Positions 8,668 to 16,962 of a DNA stretch of 64,000 nt are shown piece by piece. The stretch is from Tenacibaculum aiptasiae. GTDB taxonomy: Bacteria > Bacteroidota > Bacteroidia > Flavobacteriales > Flavobacteriaceae. The notes beneath the pieces are model-generated. The model was not told the origin of the DNA, did not search any database, and was given only the letters and a program-made list of their open reading frames with translations. Location: the NCBI RefSeq assembly GCF_008806755.1, contig NZ_WAAU01000028.1, forward strand, positions 124,790-188,789, written 5' to 3'. A program made the position numbers and the translations under genes. The stretch's first letter is position 1. Each line of letters opens with the position of its first letter.

Positions 8668-10560
8668 ATGAACTTAGTAAAACGAAATTTCGTTTTCGAT
8701 TTCGATAGTACTCTAACAAGAGTAGAGGCATTAGATGTTTTAGCAGAAATCACTTTGGTGGGAAACCCAAAGAAGGAAGAGATTATTCAAGAGATAACAA
8801 AAATAACTAATCTTGGAATTGATGGGGAAATTTCATTTCCTCAGTCTTTAGAAAGACGCATTCAATTATTGAATGCTAAGAAGTCTGATTTACCCTTATT
8901 AATAGGTGAATTAAAAAAGCATGTTTCCTCATCTATAGAGAGAAATAAAGAGTTTTTTGAGAATTTTTCTGATGATATTTATGTGATATCTGCTGGATTT
9001 AAGGAGTTTATAGATCCAATAGTTGCGGAGTATAATATTCCGTCAGAAAGAGTCTTTGCAAATACTTTTCAGTTTGATGAGAATGAAAATATTATAGGTT
9101 TTGATAAAGAAAATTCTTTATCAAAGCATAAAGGGAAAATAGAATGTCTTCAAAAATTGAATTTAGAAGGAGAGGTCCAAGTAATAGGGGATGGTTATAG
9201 TGATGCAGTAACAAAAGAAGCTGGAGTTGCTGATAAGTTTTTTGCTTATACTGAGAATGTTTCACGAGATAAAACGATTGCTAATGCAGATTATGTAACG
9301 CCAAGTTTAGATGAATTTTTATTTGTAAATAAATTACCAAGAAATATATCATATCCAAAAAACAGAATGAAAATTTTATTGTTAGAAAATGTACATCCTG
9401 ATGCATTTGCAAAATTATCAAACGATGGTTTTACAGTTGAAACAGTTTCAAGAAGTTTGTCAGAAGATGAATTAATAGAAAAGTTAAAAGATGTTCATGT
9501 GTTAGGTATCCGTTCAAAAACACAAGTTACAAAAAGAGTAATTGAAGCAGCAGAGAAATTAATGGTTGTTTCTGCATTTTGTATTGGGACGAAGCAGATA
9601 GATTTAGAAGCGTGTAAGGAAAACGGGATTGTAGTTTTTAATGCACCTTATAGTAATACACGTTCGGTAGTTGAGTTGGCTATTGGAGAAATTATTATGT
9701 TAATGCGTAGTGTGTTTAAACGAAGTACAGAACTACACAATGGGCAATGGAATAAAACAGCGCAAGGTTCAAGAGAGGTACGTGGTAAAAAACTAGGGAT
9801 TGTTGGTTATGGAAACATAGGGAAGCAATTATCAGTTTTAGCAGAGGCTTTGGGTATGGATGTGTACTATTATGATGTTGAAGATAAATTGGCCTTAGGA
9901 AATGCAACAAGAATAAATAGTTTAAAAGAATTGTTGAGTATTTCTGATGTAGTTACCTTACATATAGATGATAATGCAGCAAATAAAAACTTTATAGGTG
10001 AAGAAGAGCTTAGCTATATGAAGGATGGAGCGCATTTAGTAAATCTTTCAAGAGGTTTTGTGGTAGATATAGAAGCGTTAGTAAAAGCATTGAAGTCAGG
10101 TAAATTGGCAGGAGCAGCGGTTGATGTATATCCGGAAGAACCAAGAAAAAATGGTGATTTTTATACTCAATTAAAAGGATTAGATAATGTGATTTTAACT
10201 CCGCATGTTGGGGGGAGTACTGAAGAGGCTCAAAAAGATATAGCCGATTTTGTTCCTAGTAAAATAATGGCGTATATCAATTCGGGAAATACAGTAGATG
10301 CAGTAAATTTCCCAAATATTAGATTGCCGCGTCAAAAAAATGCTCATAGATTTTTGCATATTCATAGAAATACATCGGGTATAATGGCGAAAATAAATAA
10401 GGTGTTAGCAAAGTATGAGTTAAATATTACTGGTCAATATTTATCAACAGATTCTAAAGTAGGATATGTAATTACTGATGTTGATAAAGAATACAATGAA
10501 GAAGTAATTGAAAAACTACGTAAAGTAGAAGGAACTCTAAGGTTTAGAGTGCTTTATTAA
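8668..10560 (+). CDS. Fused phosphoserine phosphatase / D-3-phosphoglycerate dehydrogenase
   Basis: One 630-residue protein carries two enzymes of serine synthesis. Residues about 5-215 form a SerB-type HAD phosphatase: DFDSTLT nucleophile motif, VISAGF, KHKGK lysine and VIGDGYSDAV. Residues about 235-550 form SerA: Rossmann motif GYGNIGKQL near 380, NLSRGFVVD arginine, AGAAVDVYPEEP glutamate and TPHVGGSTEEA histidine near 512. Residues about 560-630 form an ACT domain (HRNTSGIMAKINKVLAKY), the usual site for serine feedback. All catalytic motifs of both halves are intact. A GTG at 8581 would add 29 unconserved residues, so the ATG before NLVKRNFVFDFD is chosen. SerC is not in the window. Confidence 0.9.
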   Translation: MNLVKRNFVFDFDSTLTRVEALDVLAEITLVGNPKKEEIIQEITKITNLGIDGEISFPQSLERRIQLLNAKKSDLPLLIGELKKHVSSSIERNKEFFENFSDDIYVISAGFKEFIDPIVAEYNIPSERVFANTFQFDENENIIGFDKENSLSKHKGKIECLQKLNLEGEVQVIGDGYSDAVTKEAGVADKFFAYTENVSRDKTIANADYVTPSLDEFLFVNKLPRNISYPKNRMKILLLENVHPDAFAKLSNDGFTVETVSRSLSEDELIEKLKDVHVLGIRSKTQVTKRVIEAAEKLMVVSAFCIGTKQIDLEACKENGIVVFNAPYSNTRSVVELAIGEIIMLMRSVFKRSTELHNGQWNKTAQGSREVRGKKLGIVGYGNIGKQLSVLAEALGMDVYYYDVEDKLALGNATRINSLKELLSISDVVTLHIDDNAANKNFIGEEELSYMKDGAHLVNLSRGFVVDIEALVKALKSGKLAGAAVDVYPEEPRKNGDFYTQLKGLDNVILTPHVGGSTEEAQKDIADFVPSKIMAYINSGNTVDAVNFPNIRLPRQKNAHRFLHIHRNTSGIMAKINKVLAKYELNITGQYLSTDSKVGYVITDVDKEYNEEVIEKLRKVEGTLRFRVLY

Positions 10561-10583
10561 AATGAATACAATTTTAAGGAAAG

Positions 10584-10618
10584 CGCCTTGTAATATTTTT
10601 TACAAGGCGTTTTTTTAT
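10584..10618 (+). terminator. Terminator between the serine gene and the IclR gene
   Basis: Perfect 10 bp stem CGCCTTGTAA / TTACAAGGCG (10584-10593, 10600-10609) with a TATTTT loop and a T run. It can serve both converging genes; the IclR stop codon lies in its T tract. Confidence 0.9.
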
Positions 10619-11388
10619 AATGAATCAAAATCTTGTAAAGAGTTTTCGATAATAGAAGCTCCCTTTTGTAATATAGCAATATAGTTTTGGACGTTTTCAA
10701 TTCTAAATCGACTAGAAGGTCCAGAAGCACTAAGGCTAGCAATAATATTTCCTTTTTTGTTAAAAATAGGAATAGCTATACAGATAAGTCCTAGTTCAAA
10801 TTCTTCTAAATCTAGTGCGTATTTTTGATTTTGTATCGTTTGTAAACTGTTTTTTAGTTCATTTTTTTTGTTAATTGTATTTTGAGTAAAAGAATTTAAA
10901 GTATTGTTTTTGAAATAATTATTTTGCTTTTCTGAAGAAGAAAAAGCTAGTAGTAATTTACCAGAAGCAGTAGCATGAATAGGTTGATAGGATCCAATAG
11001 AAGTGCTAATTTTTAATCCTTGCAAACTATCGGCTTTATTAATGTAAAAAACTTGATGGTCTTTTAGTGTGCCTAATAAAACGGTTTCTTGAATTTCTAG
11101 GGCAACATTTTTAATAGGTTGATTGGTAATGGTAATCAAAGATTGATACAAAGAAACACGATTACCAAGTTCAAAAAGTTTACTTCCTAAACGATATTTT
11201 TCATTTTCATTTTGATGTATAACATTTAATGAAACTAATGTGCTTAAGAGTCTGTGTACTGTACTCTTGTTATAACCTGTTTTGTAGGCTAGTTCTCGAA
11301 CACCCCATTCTTTTTTATCATTTGTAAAAGCATCTAAAAGAATAAAAGCTTTAATAATAGATTGGTTTAAGTTCTTGTTGTCCATCAT
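10615..11388 (-). CDS. IclR-family transcriptional regulator, probable kynurenine operon regulator
   Basis: A 257-residue IclR regulator. The N-terminal winged helix-turn-helix spans about residues 20-60 (WGVRELAYKTGYNKSTVHRL). The C-terminal effector-binding domain has the family segments PIHATASGKLLLAF, LEEFELGLICIAIPIF and ASLSASGPSSRF. The start was set at the first of two adjacent ATGs (MMDNKNL); an upstream extension is possible but unconserved in character. It is divergent from kynU, and a palindrome lies in the shared region, so control of the kynurenine operon is a reasonable inference. The effector is not known. Confidence 0.9.
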   Translation of the reverse strand: MMDNKNLNQSIIKAFILLDAFTNDKKEWGVRELAYKTGYNKSTVHRLLSTLVSLNVIHQNENEKYRLGSKLFELGNRVSLYQSLITITNQPIKNVALEIQETVLLGTLKDHQVFYINKADSLQGLKISTSIGSYQPIHATASGKLLLAFSSSEKQNNYFKNNTLNSFTQNTINKKNELKNSLQTIQNQKYALDLEEFELGLICIAIPIFNKKGNIIASLSASGPSSRFRIENVQNYIAILQKGASIIENSLQDFDSL

Positions 11389-11446
11389 ATTTAAAAAAAA
11401 AACATTTTTGCTAATGTAAGAAAAAAGTGTAAATTTATAAAACACC

Positions 11447-11463
11447 GTTTCAGATAATGAAAC
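11447..11463. promoter_or_regulatory. Palindrome GTTTCA-N5-TGAAAC, candidate IclR operator
   Basis: Perfect 6+6 bp inverted repeat in the region between the divergent IclR and kynU genes, 59 bp upstream of the IclR start and 77 bp upstream of the kynU start. IclR-family proteins usually bind short palindromes between themselves and a divergent target. A weaker related half-palindrome GTTTCTAAGAAAA is at 11506-11518, close to kynU. Confidence 0.55.
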
Positions 11464-11540
11464 ACTTTAGTTTTTCATTTTGCTTGTAAATGAATTATCT
11501 TTAGTGTTTCTAAGAAAAGGTTTTTTGAAAAAAAAGAAAC

Positions 11541-12800
11541 ATGTATAAAGGAACACTTGATTACGCGCAAGAGCAGGATAAAAAAGATAAATTAGCTTAT
11601 TTAAGAGAGCAATTTCATATACCAAAAGATAAAGAAGGAAACGACTGGTTATACTTTACGGGGAATTCTTTAGGATTACAACCAAAGTCAACTCAAAAGT
11701 ATATTCAACAAGAACTAGATGATTGGGCAAAATATGGGGTGGAAGGACATTTTGAAGCAAAAAATCCATGGTTACCATATCATGAGTTTTTAACAGATAG
11801 TATGTCTAAAATTGTAGGAGCTAAGCCGTTGGAAGTTGTGGTGATGAATACGTTAACTACAAACCTTCACTTGCTAATGGTCTCTTTTTATCAACCAACA
11901 AAAAAGAAATACAAGATAGTAATAGAAAGTGATGCATTTCCATCTGACAGGTATGCAGTTCAATCACAATTAAAGTTTCATGGGTTTGATGTAGAAGATG
12001 GTTTAATTGAATGGAAACCAAGAGAAGGAGAAGAGTTGTTAAGGATTGAAGACCTTGAACAGATTGTTTCTGAACAAGGAGATGAAATAGCATTGTTGTT
12101 AATAGGTGGAGTAAATTACTATACAGGACAATATTTAGATTTAAAACGTATAGCAGAAATAGGTCATGCTAAAAACTGTTTTGTAGGAATAGATTTAGCA
12201 CATGGTGCAGGAAATATTTCACCAGAATTACACAATTCGGGAGTAGATTTTGCAGCTTGGTGTACTTATAAATATTTAAATTCTGGTCCAGGAAGTTTAG
12301 CAGGGTTATTTGTGCATGAAAAGCATGCGAAAAATAAAGAGTTGCCTCGTTTTGCAGGTTGGTGGAATCATAATAAAGAAACGCGATTCAATATGCGTCA
12401 ACCATTTGATGTAATGGAAGGAGCAGAGGGATGGCAATTATCAAATCCACCAATATTATCTATGGCAGCAATTAGAGCGTCTTTAGATATGTTTAACGAT
12501 GTTGGAATGGAAGCTTTACGTGAAAAGTCGGAAAGGCTGACAGGATATTTTGAGTTCTTGATTAATCAAATAGATACAGATAGAATTAAAGTTATTACCC
12601 CATCAAATCCAAAAGAAAGAGGATGTCAGTTGTCAATACAGGTACAAAATGCTGATAAAAGTTTACATAAAAAGTTAACAGAGAATAATATAATTACTGA
12701 TTGGAGAGAGCCAGATGTTATACGATGTGCACCAGTACCAATGTATAACAGTTTTGAAGATGTATTTAAAATGGTAGAAATCTTAAAAAGTTTATTATGA
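11541..12800 (+). CDS. kynU: Kynureninase
   Basis: A 419-residue PLP enzyme that cleaves kynurenine or 3-hydroxykynurenine to anthranilate or 3-hydroxyanthranilate and alanine. Family motifs are YFTGNSLGLQPKST near the N-terminus, the cofactor Asp in GIDLAHGAGN, the Schiff-base lysine in WCTYKYLNSGPGSLAG (Lys about 243), and RFAGWWNHN. Length is typical. It is the first gene of a long operon; its last four bases overlap the next start (ATGA). With kmo downstream, the likely substrate is 3-hydroxykynurenine. Confidence 0.97.
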   Translation: MYKGTLDYAQEQDKKDKLAYLREQFHIPKDKEGNDWLYFTGNSLGLQPKSTQKYIQQELDDWAKYGVEGHFEAKNPWLPYHEFLTDSMSKIVGAKPLEVVVMNTLTTNLHLLMVSFYQPTKKKYKIVIESDAFPSDRYAVQSQLKFHGFDVEDGLIEWKPREGEELLRIEDLEQIVSEQGDEIALLLIGGVNYYTGQYLDLKRIAEIGHAKNCFVGIDLAHGAGNISPELHNSGVDFAAWCTYKYLNSGPGSLAGLFVHEKHAKNKELPRFAGWWNHNKETRFNMRQPFDVMEGAEGWQLSNPPILSMAAIRASLDMFNDVGMEALREKSERLTGYFEFLINQIDTDRIKVITPSNPKERGCQLSIQVQNADKSLHKKLTENNIITDWREPDVIRCAPVPMYNSFEDVFKMVEILKSLL

Positions 12801-13231
12801 GTTTAGAAGTTCATGTAAAAGATGTTGTAAGAAGAAATGTAGAAGAGATTTTTAAGGCTATAGTTGATAAAGAAAAGATTTCGAAATATTTTGTTTCTGA
12901 AGCTAGTGCGAACTTAGTTCAAGGAACTGAAGTGAAATGGGAGTGGAAAGATTTTGATGCAGAATGTATGGTAAGTGTATTATCCGTAACAGAAAATAAA
13001 GAAATTGTTTTTAGTTGGGCAGGTAATCAAATTGTAACTGAGGTAGAAATGAAATTTACCAGTAATGATGATGCTACTACAGAGGTTAATATAACTGAAA
13101 AAAGTTATGAGAATACTCCAGAAGGAATAAAGAAAACAATGCAACAAACACAGGGTTGGACAGATTTTTTATGTTCACTAAAAGCATATTTGTATACAGG
13201 TATCAATCTGAGAAACGGAAAAATGAATTAA
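12797..13231 (+). CDS. SRPBCC / AHSA1-domain protein
   Basis: A 144-residue single-domain protein of the START/Bet v1-like superfamily. Visible family features are the N-terminal strand and helix VKDVVRRNVEEIFKAIVDKE, the turn GTEVKWEWKDFDAE, the strand NKEIVFSW and the long C-terminal helix ending in TDFLCSLKAYL. Such domains bind hydrophobic ligands. Its start overlaps the kynU stop by 4 bp, so it is translationally coupled to kynureninase. A role in handling an aromatic intermediate is inference only; no catalytic residue is visible. Confidence 0.8.
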   Translation: MSLEVHVKDVVRRNVEEIFKAIVDKEKISKYFVSEASANLVQGTEVKWEWKDFDAECMVSVLSVTENKEIVFSWAGNQIVTEVEMKFTSNDDATTEVNITEKSYENTPEGIKKTMQQTQGWTDFLCSLKAYLYTGINLRNGKMN

Positions 13232-13240
13232 TTCAGTTTT

Positions 13241-14653
13241 ATGAATAAAAAAGATAATATAGTAGTAATAGGAGCTGGTTTATGTGGTTCGTTATTGGCC
13301 TTACGTTTGGCGCAAAGAGGATATAAAGTAGCAATGTATGAGAGTCGACCAGATTTACGTACAACAGATATATCAGCAGGTCGTTCGATTAATTTGGCAT
13401 TGTCAGATAGAGGTTTTAAAGCTTTACGTTTGGCAGGAGTAGAAGAAAAAGCAAGAGAGATTTGCATTCCAATGTATGGACGTTTAATACACGACACAGA
13501 AGGGAATACATTTGCTTCAAATTATTCTGGTAGAAATGGTGAATATATCAATTCAATTTCTAGAGGAGATTTAAATGGAATTCTATTAACAGAAGCAGAA
13601 AATCATGAAAATGTAACAATACATTTTAATAAAAAATGTACTTCAGTAGATATAGAAAATACAATAGTTCATTTTAAAGATTACGAAACCAAAGAAGAGT
13701 TTTCAGTAAATGCAGACGTTGTTTTTGGAACAGACGGTGCCGGTTCTATACTGCGAAAAAGCTATTATTTAGAAAGAAAGTTTTTGTTTAGTTATTCGCA
13801 AAACTATTTAACACATGGATATAAGGAGTTAGAGATTCCGGCAGATGCTTTAGGGAAACATCAAATAAGTAAAGATCATTTACATATTTGGCCTAGAGGG
13901 AAGTATATGTTAATAGCATTGCCAAACTTAGATGGGAGTTTTACAGTAACCTTGTTTTTAAGTTATGACGAAGGAGAATACAATTTTAATAACTTAACAA
14001 CAGAAGAAAAAATTACAGAGTTTTTTGAAAAAGAGTTTCCAGATGCATTAAAGCTGATACCAAGCATAAAAGATGAGTTTTTTAACAATCCTACAGGAGC
14101 GTTAGGAACAGTTAAGTGTTCACCGTGGTCTTATAAGGGGAATACCTTACTTATGGGAGATGCAGCTCATGCAATAGTACCTTTTTATGGACAAGGAATG
14201 AATGCTTCTTTCGAGGATGTAACAGTTTTTGATGAAATATTAGATAGATGCGATGGTAGTTGGGAAGAGGTATTTAAGGAATATCAAAAGCAAAGAAAAG
14301 AAGATACTGATGCAATTGCAGATTTAGCAATAGATAATTATTATGAAATGCGAGATCATGTAGCAAATCCATTGTTTAAACAAAAACGAAAAATAGAAAT
14401 GGATTTGGAAAGTAATTTTCCTACAGAGTATTTCTCAAAATATTCAATGGTTACTTTTAATGATGAAATTTCATATTCAAAAGCAATGAAAAAAGGAAGA
14501 GCTCAGGATAAAGCTCTATTAAATCTCATTGCGGATAATGAAGTGATTACCTCTTTAGATATGACAAAAGAAGAGTTGGCTGTAGTATTAAAAAAGGTAC
14601 AGGAAGAAACAAATGAAATTCTAGAAGAAGATAAAGTAGCAGGTTTAAAATAA
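13241..14653 (+). CDS. kmo: Kynurenine 3-monooxygenase
   Basis: A 470-residue FAD-dependent hydroxylase converting kynurenine to 3-hydroxykynurenine with NADPH and O2. It starts with the dinucleotide-binding fold VVIGAGLCGSLLALRLAQRG, has DGAGSILR in the middle, and the FAD motif LLMGDAAHAIVPFYGQGMN near residue 305. The family block AGRSINLALSDRGFKALRLAG is present, separating it from other aromatic hydroxylases. The C-terminal 70 residues lack the clear membrane helix of eukaryotic KMO. It lies 9 bp after the SRPBCC gene. Confidence 0.95.
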   Translation: MNKKDNIVVIGAGLCGSLLALRLAQRGYKVAMYESRPDLRTTDISAGRSINLALSDRGFKALRLAGVEEKAREICIPMYGRLIHDTEGNTFASNYSGRNGEYINSISRGDLNGILLTEAENHENVTIHFNKKCTSVDIENTIVHFKDYETKEEFSVNADVVFGTDGAGSILRKSYYLERKFLFSYSQNYLTHGYKELEIPADALGKHQISKDHLHIWPRGKYMLIALPNLDGSFTVTLFLSYDEGEYNFNNLTTEEKITEFFEKEFPDALKLIPSIKDEFFNNPTGALGTVKCSPWSYKGNTLLMGDAAHAIVPFYGQGMNASFEDVTVFDEILDRCDGSWEEVFKEYQKQRKEDTDAIADLAIDNYYEMRDHVANPLFKQKRKIEMDLESNFPTEYFSKYSMVTFNDEISYSKAMKKGRAQDKALLNLIADNEVITSLDMTKEELAVVLKKVQEETNEILEEDKVAGLK

Positions 14654-14660
14654 TTGTATC

Positions 14661-14903
14661 ATGGAAAATAAAACAATAGAAGAACTTAACAAAAGAATAA
14701 AGTTACTAAAGGTGGTAGCTAAAGCTATGGCCGTAGCATTAATACTGTTATTAGCTGTTACTATATATGGTTTGTTAACAAAAGAAAATAAAACAGTTTT
14801 TATTACTTTATTACCAATAGTGTTTGGGTTAAGCACAATTCTTTTGTTGCAATATTCAAGCGTAAAAAAGATAAAAGAAGAGATAAAACAAAGAGAAAAG
14901 TAG
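14661..14903 (+). CDS. Small two-helix membrane protein
   Basis: An 80-residue protein with two predicted membrane helices (VVAKAMAVALILLLAVTIYG and FITLLPIVFGLSTILLLQY), flanked by charged amphipathic ends (MENKTIEELNKRIKLLK at the N-terminus, VKKIKEEIKQREK at the C-terminus). I do not recognise the family. It sits 7 bp after kmo and 2 bp before the DUF1697 gene, so it is co-transcribed. A transport or scaffold function in the pathway cannot be read from the sequence. Confidence 0.75.
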   Translation: MENKTIEELNKRIKLLKVVAKAMAVALILLLAVTIYGLLTKENKTVFITLLPIVFGLSTILLLQYSSVKKIKEEIKQREK

Positions 14904-14905
14904 AA

Positions 14906-15427
14906 ATGGTATACATTGTTTTATTACGTGGAATAAATGTCTCGGGAAAAAATAAAATTCCAATGACAGAATTACGAGAGTTGTTAAATGACCTTGAATT
15001 TAAAAATGTTCAAACGTACATTCAAAGTGGTAATATTATTTTAGAGTCGGAAGAAACAAAAGAAACTATTAGCAAGAAGATTAAACAAGGTATACATCAA
15101 AAGTACGAGTATGATGTTCCAGTAATAGTTAGAACCGTAAGCGAATGGGAAAAAGCAATTAAAGCATATCCTTTTTCTATAGAGAATGAAAAAATAGTGG
15201 CTTTTTCATTTTTAAATACAATGTCTAGCCAAACAGAAATTGAAGTTAAAGGAATAAAAGAAGATCAATATAAAATAGATAAAGATATAGTTTATCTGCA
15301 TTGCCCATCAGGTTTTGGGAGAACAAAATTGACTAATAATATTCTTGAGAAGAAGTTAGATGTAATAGCCACAACAAGAAATTATAAAACAACAGTAAAG
15401 TTGCTAGAAATGGCAACAAACCAATAA
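14906..15427 (+). CDS. DUF1697 family protein
   Basis: A 173-residue member of the DUF1697 family, recognised by the start [20 protein letters not shown], the segment [15 protein letters not shown] and the C-terminal [15 protein letters not shown] with [14 protein letters not shown]. Members are single-domain alpha/beta proteins without a known reaction. It is embedded in the kynurenine operon, 2 bp after the small membrane protein and 5 bp before the deaminase gene. DUF1697 genes are usually solitary housekeeping genes, so its presence here may be an operon passenger. Confidence 0.88.
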   Translation: MVYIVLLRGINVSGKNKIPMTELRELLNDLEFKNVQTYIQSGNIILESEETKETISKKIKQGIHQKYEYDVPVIVRTVSEWEKAIKAYPFSIENEKIVAFSFLNTMSSQTEIEVKGIKEDQYKIDKDIVYLHCPSGFGRTKLTNNILEKKLDVIATTRNYKTTVKLLEMATNQ

Positions 15428-15432
15428 AGGAA

Positions 15433-15843
15433 ATGGATAGTAAAGTAATCAAAGGGAAAGCAATACCAAGAGGAAAATTTCCACATGTAAAACAAGTAGG
15501 GGATTTTATATATGTATCAGGTACAAGTTCAAGAAGACCAGACAACTCTTTTGAAGGAGTAGAAGTAGATGAGTTTGGAACTACAAACTTAGATATAAGA
15601 AAACAAACAAGAGCTGTTATAGAAAATATAAGAGATATTTTACAGGAAGTAGGAGCTGATTTATCTGATATTGTAGATGTAACTTCATTTCTGGTAAATA
15701 TGAATGATTTTGGAGGTTATAATGAAGTTTATGCAGAGTATTTCGATTATAACGGACCAACTAGAACAACAGTTGCAGTGCATCAATTGCCACATCCACA
15801 TTTGTTGATTGAGATTAAAGTGGTGGCTTATAAAAAACAATAA
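15433..15843 (+). CDS. RidA-family deaminase, probable 2-aminomuconate deaminase
   Basis: A 136-residue RidA/YjgF/UK114 protein. Family features are [14 protein letters not shown], the glycine-rich turns and the C-terminal [22 protein letters not shown], where ordinary RidA has an Arg and Glu site. Context places it as the 2-aminomuconate deaminase of the 3-hydroxyanthranilate pathway, releasing ammonia to give 4-oxalocrotonate; the HPHLLIEIK segment resembles deaminases of nitrobenzoate and 3-hydroxyanthranilate clusters. The assignment rests on context plus family, so the substrate is inferred. Confidence 0.83.
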   Translation: MDSKVIKGKAIPRGKFPHVKQVGDFIYVSGTSSRRPDNSFEGVEVDEFGTTNLDIRKQTRAVIENIRDILQEVGADLSDIVDVTSFLVNMNDFGGYNEVYAEYFDYNGPTRTTVAVHQLPHPHLLIEIKVVAYKKQ

Positions 15844-15854
15844 ATCTTTTGGAG

Positions 15855-16544
15855 ATGTTCATTCAAAATAAAGAAGAGTTAGCCTATAAAGGATATTCAA
15901 TTACTAAACAAATCTTTAGTAAAAAGGAATTATTAGCTTTAATTAGTTTGATTGAAGAATCGGAAAAGAGTTATGCAATTAGACAGCTGATTAACAAAGT
16001 ACCTAAAGTGCAAGAGTTAGTTTTTAAAAATGAAAAATTTAAAAACTTATATAAATCAATTTGTGGTGAAGATTACTTTTTGTCGAAAGCAATATTTTTT
16101 AATAAACCTGCAAAGTCAAATTGGTTTGTAAGTCATCATCAGGATTTGAGTATAAGTGTTGAAAACAAAGTTGAAACAGAAAAATATTCAAACTGGACAA
16201 ATAAGAATGGGCAACTAGGAGTGATTCCGCCAAAAGAAATTTTAGAAAATACGGTTACATTTAGAATACATTTGGATGACACTAATGAAACTAATGGAGC
16301 ATTAAGAGTGATAGCTAAATCTCATAAAAAAGGAATTATTAGAGTAGATGAAAAGTTTGGTAAAAATGCTTTAGGGGAAGAGAAAGTATGTCGGGTGATT
16401 GAAGGAGGAGTTATGCTAATGAAGCCTTTATTATTACATGCATCTTCAAAATCAACATCTTTAAAGGATAGAAGAGTTATTCATTTAGAATTTTGTAATC
16501 AAGAAGTTCCAATGGGATGGCTTGAAAGAAAATGTGTTATATAA
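15855..16544 (+). CDS. Phytanoyl-CoA dioxygenase (PhyH) family oxygenase
   Basis: A 229-residue Fe(II)/2-oxoglutarate oxygenase. The iron ligands are visible as HxD in VSHHQDLSISV (about residue 95) and the distal His in PLLLHASSKS, followed by the oxoglutarate-binding Arg in DRRVIHLEF. The frame could extend to a TTG two codons upstream, but the ATG after GGAG is the natural start. It lies in the kynurenine operon but no step of the known pathway needs such an enzyme, so the substrate is unknown; hydroxylation of a side product is a possible guess. Confidence 0.82.
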   Translation: MFIQNKEELAYKGYSITKQIFSKKELLALISLIEESEKSYAIRQLINKVPKVQELVFKNEKFKNLYKSICGEDYFLSKAIFFNKPAKSNWFVSHHQDLSISVENKVETEKYSNWTNKNGQLGVIPPKEILENTVTFRIHLDDTNETNGALRVIAKSHKKGIIRVDEKFGKNALGEEKVCRVIEGGVMLMKPLLLHASSKSTSLKDRRVIHLEFCNQEVPMGWLERKCVI

Positions 16545-16545
16545 A

Positions 16546-16962
16546 ATGAGAAATCTATTGATAAGACCTCATATGTTTTTTTGGGGAGTAATTCCAATAA
16601 TATTATTGGTTGGAATACATAGGATTAATAATAGTATTGATGATTTTTTAGATATAAATGTTCATGATACATATTTTATTGTAGATAGATTGCATTTGTT
16701 GGGATTTACGGTGTTTTTATTTGTTTTACTAGGTTTAGGTTATTGGGGAGCATATGTGAATAAACGAAAATTAATTAACGGAATAACATTTTTACATGTT
16801 ATTTTAACTTTTATAGGATTGTTAAGTTTTATGTGTCTGTTTTTCCCTTCGCTTGGAGATGAAAATGTAATTTTAACAATAGGTTTTTTGATTTTTGTTT
16901 TAGGACAGTTGTTGTATCCGATAAATATTTTGTCAGCTTTAATAAGGGAAAAGAATGATTAA
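16546..16962 (+). CDS. Small membrane protein resembling a fragment of cytochrome oxidase subunit I
   Basis: A 138-residue protein with four predicted membrane helices. The segment DINVHDTYFIVDRLHLLGF (about residues 36-54) resembles the heme-copper oxidase subunit I block HDTYYVVAHFHYVL, but the first His of the HFH pair is Arg here and the Phe is Leu, while the second His is kept. The rest of the oxidase core and the CuB ligands are absent, so it cannot be an oxidase by itself. The start was set at MRNLLIRPHM because eight upstream residues overlap the PhyH gene end. Its stop overlaps the next gene by 8 bp. Confidence 0.65.
   Translation: MRNLLIRPHMFFWGVIPIILLVGIHRINNSIDDFLDINVHDTYFIVDRLHLLGFTVFLFVLLGLGYWGAYVNKRKLINGITFLHVILTFIGLLSFMCLFFPSLGDENVILTIGFLIFVLGQLLYPINILSALIREKND

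Noticed and set aside
9716..9910. Minus-strand open frame within the serine fusion gene
   Set aside because: Antisense to intact catalytic sequence, with no start signals or recognisable protein features.
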